Shown: positions 17,401 to 23,168 of the stretch, piece by piece
Layout: each line of letters begins with the position of its first letter
How positions within the stretch are numbered: position 1 is the stretch's first letter
DNA from: an uncultured Prevotella sp.
GTDB lineage: Bacteria > Bacteroidota > Bacteroidia > Bacteroidales > Bacteroidaceae
Direction of reading: 5' to 3'
Assembly (NCBI GenBank): GCA_900557255.1
Contig: USSA01000034.1
Location: 1 to 23,168 of the forward strand
Length of the DNA: 23,168 nucleotides
The notes under the pieces: generated by a model
The model's database searches: none
What the model was told of the DNA's origin: nothing
The model's input: the letters and a program-made list of their open reading frames with translations, nothing else
Translations under genes and position numbers: made by a program

Positions 17401-20400
17401 ATGATGTATATTTGTGTGACACAAACCAGTCTGGTAGCAGACATCATGTAGAATGTCTGCGTCCTGTAGAGATTACCTTCCATGGTTATTCACCATACGT
17501 CATCGGCGGTGAACCAGTAGCTTTGAAAGAAGAGCTTCATGAAAAATGGACTCCCTACCCTTATCATAACCATAGCATGAATCCTAATCCTGCTGATGAG
17601 GTGATAGAAGAATGGGCTAAAGATAATCGTAAAATTCTCTGGAATAATGATTTATGGGGAGAAAACGGTTCGTTATCAGATCGTCTCCTTCAAATTCATC
17701 AATTCCCTCAACTCTTCATTCAGGCTGAGCATACAGCACAGGTGGATAAGATGATTAGTCGCCAGGTACAGGAAGATTTCAAGGATCATAGACTCAACAT
17801 CCTTGCTTGTTCTACAACAATGGAGATGGGTGTTGACCTCGGTGACTTGGAATTAGTGATGATGACTTCTGTTCCACCAATGCCATCAAACTATAAACAG
17901 AGAGCCGGTCGTAGTGGACGACGCGGCCAGGTTCGTAGTGCCTGTGTTACACTGTGTGGATCTGACGCTGTAGGTATAAGGACATTGCTGAATCCTATGG
18001 AGAATGTCATCATGCGCAACGTCAACTCACCTACCGTTGATTTGAATAGTGCCCAGGTGATTCAACGTCATATTAACTCTTTCCTCATTAGAGAGTTTGG
18101 TGTTTTTGGAATGGCTGGTGGCAGCATCACTGAGCAAGTAATCAGTTACTATACTAATTATCAGATAGTTCCTGATGGTGAGAGCAACCACTTCAAGGTA
18201 AAGAAAAAGGCTGATAATGCTCCTATTAGTCCATTGGATGGATTGGGTGACGAGACTGGTACACCATATGAGGCATTCAACAATAAATGCAGCGAGTCGC
18301 TGAGTGATGATTTGAGAAGAAAGATACGAATTCTGTTAGACGGTACTATCTTTAGTAGCCGTCCGCCTCAGTATGTCGTTTCCAAAGCTCGTGAAATGAA
18401 CGAGAAATGCTATTCTGAACTGGAATTGCGCATTCAAGATTATGCAGAACCATACAAGAAGGCAAAGAGTGCAAGACAACAGGCATTCTTTGAAATGAAG
18501 TTCATTGAACCATTAGCTTCCCGTTTGCTTTCATATTGGGCAACTCATCGCTTTACGCCAAATGCCAATATGCCAGTGAACGTGGTAGAGTTTGATATAA
18601 ATGCTTCATCACAGACATCATATACACTGGTTACACCATCGAACCCATCATACCCTCTTCGTACTGCATTGTCTCAATATGCACCGGGCAATCCTATTGC
18701 AAGAGACGGTATGGTAAGAATCGTGCGTGGAATCAGATACACCAACTTCTTCAAGCCAGAAGTAACATTCAAAAAGCTGTACTTCAACCGTGAGCAAGTT
18801 GTGATTGATACAAAAGAGGAATTGGACTCTTTAGAGAAATGGAGAGTTAGTGCAAGTACAGAACTCGACCTATTGCAACCAGCAGAATTTATTCCAGACA
18901 TGAATGAATCGGCAAGTCGAATTCTCGACCAGAATGTATATACTCGTGTAAGTGCTCAGTTGATTGGAGCTGATGAATGGAAGCAGGATCGTATTGAGCC
19001 ACACCTTTTTGATACCCGTAGCAGTAGAGAAAGCGGCAACGGTCAGATACTATATTATAATGAAGGTACAGGATTTGGTTATTGTCATTGTACGAAATGC
19101 GGAAAGACTGTGCTTGAAAGCTGGCCTGCAGCCTCATCAAGTGACCCAGATAAGCTGCCAAACGAAATGAATCCTATCGCATCAAAAGATACGGATAAGC
19201 CAGATTATCACTTTGCACTCGTGAAAAAAGGTCCGAAACCGAATAAGTGCTTGGGATGTGGCAGTACTGATTACATCAAGCGAAACGTAGTTTTGGGTGA
19301 TACCATCCAAACAGATTATACAGAGATTAGAATACGCCATTTCCAGAAAGACTGGATTAATAGTCGTAATGAAGAAGAAGATCTGCTCATCACTCTCGGA
19401 TTGCTCTTTGCAAGAGCCTTGTCTGAGGAATTGAATGTAGAGCGTACTGATCTCGACTTTACAATTACGCCTAATGGACATATATGTATCTTTGATGCCA
19501 ATCCTGGCGGTTCCGGCTATTCTAACCAGTTGGCAGCTATGGACTTGATGAAGTCGTCAATAGAACGTGCCTATACTATCATTGAGGCAGCAATCCGTTC
19601 AGGTAACAAGGAGGCTTTGATTGACAAGTTCACCCTACACTACATCAATCATATCGATATAGATGCAGCAAAGGCATGGATTGAAGAGGAACGCTCTGCA
19701 AGAAAAGTTCTGCCAAATGCAGTATTGAGTGTATTCGGAGAAAGTGCTACAGAAACTTCTCTTGCCAAAATGGAACGCACATTTGCATTGTCTCAGAACG
19801 AGAAGTTCATTTTCGTTGATGATGACTATGCAAGCTGGGAGTATGAAGGCACAGACCATTGTTGGAAAGGTCAGTTCTTCAACTATTTTGCTCCTCATGG
19901 TCAGCAGACTTCTTTCTGTGTAGTTAAGAATACGGATATAGCTATACCTACACCGGCGATGAGCATGATCCGCTCTATTAAGGGCTGGACAAACGAAGTG
20001 ATGGAAATAAAGAATCCATTTGCAGGAAATGGGCTTTACCCTTTGGCATACATTGATGGTAGATTGTATTTTACAAACAACCCTAACCATATCACAATGA
20101 ATGACAAGTGGGGAAATGGTACCATATACTATATCCGTACCAATAACTTCGCAAGCAAAGCAAAGTTTATCAAAACTGATATTGTGGATGCTACAACGAA
20201 GATATTCAAACTCGTGGATGGTGATCCAACAATCATCAAGACATCTGGGCTTGCCGGTATCATCGACGATAGAGCATCACAGATTGTTCAGGCATTTGTA
20301 GCTCATTGTCTGGCTAACAGAGAATCTATAGTAAATGTGTCTTATCAAGATGAGCACATGAAGAGCATTCTCTCCATCATCTTGTGTTCACAAACTATCA

Positions 20401-20834
20401 AATACTTCATTAAGAAGATTGGTTCTCCTTATAACTTGGAGTTCTTGGTTGAGCGATACAATAGCGACAACGGAAAGCGAGATAATCTTGGAGCCAATCA
20501 GCCTACGTCAGAAGACCGTGACTCTTGGCTGGAGAACCTGGCGAATGAATTGGTTGAGGGATTGGAATACGAGGATGGAATAGAAGGTACTCTCTCCCCT
20601 GTTGTTTCAGCACCAAGACGTAGCCTAACGCATTGGCGAGTCCTCACATTTGAATGTGCAGGAAAGAAACTATGTATCTATCCTGACGGTGGTTTTATGA
20701 ACGGATGGTTTATCTACAACGCTCCAGGCGAGCGAAAGATGTACGATCTATCCACTATCACCTACGATACAGAAATAGACATATGTAGGAATCAGGATAT
20801 AAAATTTGATGTAACAATAGAAGATACGAAATGA
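14439..20834 (+). CDS. druE: DruE-like giant superfamily 2 helicase with DUF1998/MZB-type C-terminal domain
   Basis: A 2131-residue helicase matching Druantia DruE in length and plan. Lobe 1 has YPPYEHQYQCW, Walker A TGTGSGKTE (K131), the Ia motif YPLNALMEDQ, a DEAH variant DETH (D283-H286) and SAT (320-322). Lobe 2 motifs come only at about 1120-1165: STTMEMGVDLGD and QRAGRSGRRGQ (1154-1164). About 770 residues separate the lobes. They include a Cys cluster, C470/C473 with C561/C563/C566, probably a zinc ribbon. The C-terminus has a second cluster, C1549/C1551/C1554 with C1604/C1607, followed by FDANPGGSGYSNQL (from about 1684), the signature of DUF1998/MZB domains. It would translocate on DNA. 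It starts 11 bp after the DruH-like gene and overlaps mcrB by 4 bp. DUF1998 helicase is certain; DruE is the likeliest subfamily given size and neighbour, though DISARM or YjiV-like relatives are alternatives. Confidence 0.8.
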   Translation: MKQKFRFAELYKNNRTAVEKTLAAMWCGEARNESQKGYINQLKMIIPEVFAPKDAMPLVQCMNSYETVYPEHEAEAKEMVGTLWQKCMPNADTYYPPYEHQYQCWKTLLKEKTSDGKNMSIVVTTGTGSGKTECFMLPLVQDLIEHHIPEQVQAIFLYPLNALMEDQKARMEKLLAGTNLTFAVYNGDMPELLPNEEDKNYKKVLRKIDAIRGITRDEAGNVIEEKYPHVIATRAELRQHPANILLTNPTMLEYILLRDKDRKLIHEKQEEEGEGTLRWIALDETHTYTGAGAAEIAMLIRRVLMAYGVTTDEVRFATSSATIGNGSENAKEELKDFIAGITGLQTNQVKYVDGKRKGIDVIPEEDKEYWLKLINDNHDGYIKLDDLIKEGDTIEEKLVRLDEMCQKAEDMGLEDLRVKVHYFYRVPNHGLYVDLADSHYTEDGSFRVYLENKSGQRSKDDAPLLEMSRCKHCGEYVAIAEEVKYDDGIGYQPITMDDSDMFDLDNTEDTGKTLYVFGTTKSENAEYDNNIPYIIKGNRLLNVTASNPAPKGWRIIANAHCQCPYCGTKLTKQAKQDEDNADVIQSDEEDAKKLQKFRVAPDFISRLIAPSTLDLMTEGKPKDESKIYLHKGQQYISFVDSRQMAARSTIKQNLEEERLWVYGTLYHELCRMATAGSMTNEEAIKHFENIYDTTGRKDPQHKDAEEKLDILEGSDEKAIQALLNELKPNQFLSWQDILDVLINDRLADIFCQQFAERSELSPELDEDGNIKPETKRKYILSLMVEYLSHRPLSAATPETMGLFASYYDDLQPALTSKLPDAVEVFNGKLSPENQISKKDWHALMQLFLDYTARQSECVFLTMDDQDSVDIFQTVRFATKKEMRRPVHKPVIRDKAANPSRIIRLLAKLIANEKHISIVNAINSYKQDIQDVIDCMWNELTLKYELLEHGKHYDTELRKQVKDKDEVKDGVHFTPYRLNLAKLGFKLYDDVYLCDTNQSGSRHHVECLRPVEITFHGYSPYVIGGEPVALKEELHEKWTPYPYHNHSMNPNPADEVIEEWAKDNRKILWNNDLWGENGSLSDRLLQIHQFPQLFIQAEHTAQVDKMISRQVQEDFKDHRLNILACSTTMEMGVDLGDLELVMMTSVPPMPSNYKQRAGRSGRRGQVRSACVTLCGSDAVGIRTLLNPMENVIMRNVNSPTVDLNSAQVIQRHINSFLIREFGVFGMAGGSITEQVISYYTNYQIVPDGESNHFKVKKKADNAPISPLDGLGDETGTPYEAFNNKCSESLSDDLRRKIRILLDGTIFSSRPPQYVVSKAREMNEKCYSELELRIQDYAEPYKKAKSARQQAFFEMKFIEPLASRLLSYWATHRFTPNANMPVNVVEFDINASSQTSYTLVTPSNPSYPLRTALSQYAPGNPIARDGMVRIVRGIRYTNFFKPEVTFKKLYFNREQVVIDTKEELDSLEKWRVSASTELDLLQPAEFIPDMNESASRILDQNVYTRVSAQLIGADEWKQDRIEPHLFDTRSSRESGNGQILYYNEGTGFGYCHCTKCGKTVLESWPAASSSDPDKLPNEMNPIASKDTDKPDYHFALVKKGPKPNKCLGCGSTDYIKRNVVLGDTIQTDYTEIRIRHFQKDWINSRNEEEDLLITLGLLFARALSEELNVERTDLDFTITPNGHICIFDANPGGSGYSNQLAAMDLMKSSIERAYTIIEAAIRSGNKEALIDKFTLHYINHIDIDAAKAWIEEERSARKVLPNAVLSVFGESATETSLAKMERTFALSQNEKFIFVDDDYASWEYEGTDHCWKGQFFNYFAPHGQQTSFCVVKNTDIAIPTPAMSMIRSIKGWTNEVMEIKNPFAGNGLYPLAYIDGRLYFTNNPNHITMNDKWGNGTIYYIRTNNFASKAKFIKTDIVDATTKIFKLVDGDPTIIKTSGLAGIIDDRASQIVQAFVAHCLANRESIVNVSYQDEHMKSILSIILCSQTIKYFIKKIGSPYNLEFLVERYNSDNGKRDNLGANQPTSEDRDSWLENLANELVEGLEYEDGIEGTLSPVVSAPRRSLTHWRVLTFECAGKKLCIYPDGGFMNGWFIYNAPGERKMYDLSTITYDTEIDICRNQDIKFDVTIEDTK

Positions 20835-22834
20835 ATTTAAAAGATATAGTCACATTATTCAAGAATCACCAAATCCAATATGGACTAAATGGCGATTCTA
20901 ACTTAGAAGAATTATATAAATGGGAATTGGTGTCCAAACAAAATGGACACCCAGACCCTAATGCTGTAGATTTTTCTAAAGAGATTAAGTCTCTTGTACT
21001 AAAAAATCTATGCTATAGCTCGCAGATTACCGCAATTAGAAATTTTGCGAAATATGAGCCAGAAGAGTACCGTAAACTCTTTAAAGCACTATTTGACGAA
21101 AATATCTTTTTACAGGAAAGAATTGAAAAATTCACAGATAGTTGTAAAACATTATGGGATGATAAGATTAAAGCAAGGTTCAGTAAAAAGACAAGAGCAA
21201 TGTGCGATGAACGCCTGATAAGCTGCTTCTTGACATTACATAATCCTCAGAAATATACTTTTTATAAAGATGACGTCTATAAAAATTTATGTGAGCTTCT
21301 AGAGATTAAGACACAAAAGACAGGCCATAAACTTGTTCATTTTTACGAGTTACTGGAACAATATGTTATTCCAGAGATTGAGAAAGAGGAGGAATTGATT
21401 TTCTCAATCAATAATGAATTAAGGAAAAATGGATGTATTCAAAGTATGCCACTTACTGCTCAAACGGTATTGTGGCATCATAGAGAATTATTAAAAAACA
21501 CAGGTACAGACAATAAAGTCATTGAAAGTAAACTTGTTGAAACAAAAATAGACAACGATATGATGTATCAAAAATATATTGACTTGCTTAAAGAAAGCAA
21601 GAACTTAGTTCTGACAGGTGCTCCTGGTACAGGTAAGACCTTTATGGCACAGGCCATAGCAAAAGAAATGGGATGTGGTAAAGACGAAATGTGCTTTGTG
21701 CAGTTTCATCCTTCTTATGACTATACTGATTTTGTAGAAGGGCTCCGACCTATTATGATGTCTGATGGACAGATGGGATTTGAGCGTAAAGATGGCATTT
21801 TTAAAGAGTTTTGCAAAAAAGCTATCAAGAATTTGGCGGACAGCAAAAAAACTCTCACTGAGTTATCGGAAGAAAAATCACTGAATGATAAATACAATAC
21901 AGTTATTGATAAAATTAATAATGGTGATTTGAATGAATTTAAGCTCAAAACAAACGGAAAATCTATGGAGGTGGTTAAGGTTACAGACTTTAATAACATA
22001 GAACTGAAAACTCCTGGAACTAGTAGTAATCGTACTTATACCGTTTCTTTTGACAGATTGGCAAAACTTGCAAAAGTATTTACTACAACAGAGTCTTTGA
22101 ACAATATTTCAAACATTAGCGATGCTGTAAGGGATGCTATTGGAGGTTGTCATGCTTCTGCTTACTGGGCTGTACTTAAAGAAGTGTACAAACAAAAGAA
22201 CATTTCAACATTAACAGCAAGTAACGTAGTCAAAAAAGATTTTGTTTTCATCATTGATGAAATCAATCGTGGAGAGGCTTCAAAAATATTTGGTGAACTA
22301 TTCTATGCCATTGACCCTGGTTATAGAGGCAAGAAAGATATTCGAGTAAAGACTCAATATCAGAACCTTGTCCCTGAAACAGATGCATTTGCAGAAGGAT
22401 TTTATATTCCTGAAAACGTATTCATTCTTGGTACAATGAATGATATAGACCGTAGTATCGAGAGCATGGACTTTGCTATGCGTCGCAGATTCACATGGAA
22501 GGAAATAAAGCCTGAAGACACACAATCTATGCTCGACACACTCGAATGTGCCACTAAGGCAAAGAATGTAATGGTAAGATTGAATAATGAGATATCCAAG
22601 ATTGAAGGGCTTGGCCCGGCCTACCAAGTTGGACCATCATACTTCTTAAAGTTGGGTGATAATGGTGGAAACTTTGAAAAGCTATGGAATATGAATATCG
22701 AACCATTGCTTAGAGAATATATCCGTGGTTTCCGCAAATCAGAAGAAATCATGGAAAAGTTGAGAAATGCTTACTTCGATACCAAAGAAAGCAACTCAAA
22801 TATTAATGATAACGAATTGGTCGATGAGAATTAA
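20831..22834 (+). CDS. mcrB: McrB-like AAA+ GTPase subunit of a type IV restriction system
   Basis: A 667-residue AAA+ protein. Residues 1 to about 230 are a helical region unlike the DNA-binding domain of E. coli McrB and would recognise the modified DNA target. The motor has Walker A GAPGTGKT (263-270), FHPSYDYTDFVEGLRP (about 297-312), Walker B FIIDEINRGE (D476, E477) and the McrB signature region MNDIDRS (536-542) in place of the classical MNTADRS, followed by AMRRRF (R551-R553). These features separate McrB from other AAA proteins; the family hydrolyses GTP to drive translocation and recruits the McrC nuclease. It overlaps the DruE-like gene by 4 bp (ATGA) and the mcrC frame by 11 bp. 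Its own motifs are all intact, but the mcrC frame behind it is cut short, so cleavage is probably lost unless another nuclease substitutes. Confidence 0.9.
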   Translation: MNLKDIVTLFKNHQIQYGLNGDSNLEELYKWELVSKQNGHPDPNAVDFSKEIKSLVLKNLCYSSQITAIRNFAKYEPEEYRKLFKALFDENIFLQERIEKFTDSCKTLWDDKIKARFSKKTRAMCDERLISCFLTLHNPQKYTFYKDDVYKNLCELLEIKTQKTGHKLVHFYELLEQYVIPEIEKEEELIFSINNELRKNGCIQSMPLTAQTVLWHHRELLKNTGTDNKVIESKLVETKIDNDMMYQKYIDLLKESKNLVLTGAPGTGKTFMAQAIAKEMGCGKDEMCFVQFHPSYDYTDFVEGLRPIMMSDGQMGFERKDGIFKEFCKKAIKNLADSKKTLTELSEEKSLNDKYNTVIDKINNGDLNEFKLKTNGKSMEVVKVTDFNNIELKTPGTSSNRTYTVSFDRLAKLAKVFTTTESLNNISNISDAVRDAIGGCHASAYWAVLKEVYKQKNISTLTASNVVKKDFVFIIDEINRGEASKIFGELFYAIDPGYRGKKDIRVKTQYQNLVPETDAFAEGFYIPENVFILGTMNDIDRSIESMDFAMRRRFTWKEIKPEDTQSMLDTLECATKAKNVMVRLNNEISKIEGLGPAYQVGPSYFLKLGDNGGNFEKLWNMNIEPLLREYIRGFRKSEEIMEKLRNAYFDTKESNSNINDNELVDEN

Positions 22835-23117
22835 CTTAACAGACAATAATATTGGACAGGTAAAAGCTGGGATATTTCTTCGTAAAGATGTCTCAGCTTT
22901 ATTCCCTATTGCCGACAAGACAATAGCTCAATTATGTCATGAAAATGAGAATCTGCTAGTATTTCCCTTTAGTATAGAGGATTCAGACGACAAAGTCGGT
23001 GAAGCTTCAGTTATGACCATTCTAAATACAAGTGACTCTGAAAAGGTACGTATTACCACAGGAAATGTGATGGGGTTTATCGGTGTTGGAAACCTGCAGA
23101 TAGGGGGTGTAAATTAA
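22824..23117 (+). pseudogene. mcrC: mcrC 5' fragment, truncated after 97 codons
   Basis: The frame begins at the ATG at 22824, overlapping the mcrB stop by 11 bp. An upstream in-frame ATG at 22767 lies deep in mcrB and is less likely. The product MRINLTDNNIG...FIGVGNLQIGGVN has the N-terminal pattern of McrC proteins: LLVFPFSIEDSDD, then TGNVMGFIGVGNLQI. In full-length McrC this leads directly into a segment like IHSRF and then the rest of a roughly 350-450-residue nuclease subunit. Here four unrelated residues follow and a TAA at 23115-23117 ends it. Neither other frame continues McrC-like sequence to the window edge, so a single frameshift does not explain the break. The PD-(D/E)xK catalytic part of McrC is absent from the visible sequence. 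An insertion at about 23102 fits best. Confidence 0.75.
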
Positions 23118-23168
23118 ACTGTGTCAAGGCTTGTTCTTAACTTTCATTCCCACTCCCTGCTGGGGGCA
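23102..23168. mobile_element. Probable end of an insertion element interrupting mcrC
   Basis: McrC similarity stops abruptly within 23098-23106, and what follows (GGGGGTGTAAATTAAACTGT, 23103-23122) is AT-rich sequence of a kind found at insertion-sequence ends; it reminds me of some IS256-family termini, but this is a memory and not a match. Only about 66 bp are visible, with no transposase frame longer than about 15 codons on either strand, so family and orientation cannot be fixed. The far end, the matching inverted repeat and the target duplication lie outside the window. Confidence 0.4.

Noticed and set aside
7795..20834. A complete DISARM system
   Set aside because: A DrmD-like helicase and a DUF1998 helicase are present, but there is no DNA methyltransferase, no phospholipase-D DrmC and no separate DrmA/DrmB pair.
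22767..22823. Earlier in-frame ATG for the mcrC fragment
   Set aside because: It would overlap mcrB by 68 bp; the ATG at 22824 gives the usual short overlap and the first residues of the McrC pattern.

Overview
The window is a defence island from a low-GC Bacteroidota genome, most likely Bacteroidales (Prevotella/Segatella/Bacteroides-like). The assignment rests on AT-rich coding sequence, A-rich leaders with almost no Shine-Dalgarno sequences, and protein style. No rRNA, tRNA or housekeeping gene is present, so the taxon is an inference.

Layout. Positions 3-143 hold the last 46 codons of an unrecognised gene. A 139-bp spacer follows, containing a 7-bp hairpin and four 22-bp tandem repeats. 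Nine plus-strand genes then run head to tail from 283 to 23117 with no gap above 28 bp. They read as three modules. Module 1 (283-10629) has a ZorA-like MotA/ExbB motor protein, a ZorB-like peptidoglycan-binding stator protein, a 1685-aa protein with an N-terminal GHKL ATPase and a C-terminal DUF3883 (PD-(D/E)xK-like) nuclease, and a 944-aa SNF2/RapA-type helicase. Module 2 (10658-20834) has an HNH endonuclease, a 992-aa protein without recognisable motifs (candidate DruH/YjiT-like), and a 2131-aa DUF1998 helicase that matches Druantia DruE in length and architecture. Module 3 (20831-23117) is McrB followed by a McrC reading frame that stops after 97 codons, where a conserved McrC segment should continue. 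The sequence from about 23102 onward looks like the end of an inserted element that leaves the window.

How they may work together. ZorA/ZorB would form a proton-driven inner-membrane complex anchored to peptidoglycan that senses phage perturbation and signals through the long ZorA tail. In classical Zorya type I the effectors are ZorC and ZorD; in type II the effector is the HNH protein ZorE. Here the GHKL-DUF3883 protein and the SNF2 helicase occupy the effector position, which suggests a non-standard Zorya variant with the nuclease moved off the helicase. The HNH-DruH-DruE group resembles Druantia type III plus a ZorE-like nuclease. The best candidate for an undescribed system is therefore the four-gene ZorAB-GHKL/DUF3883-SNF2 set, physically fused into one putative transcription unit with a Druantia-like module and an McrBC module that has probably lost its nuclease subunit.
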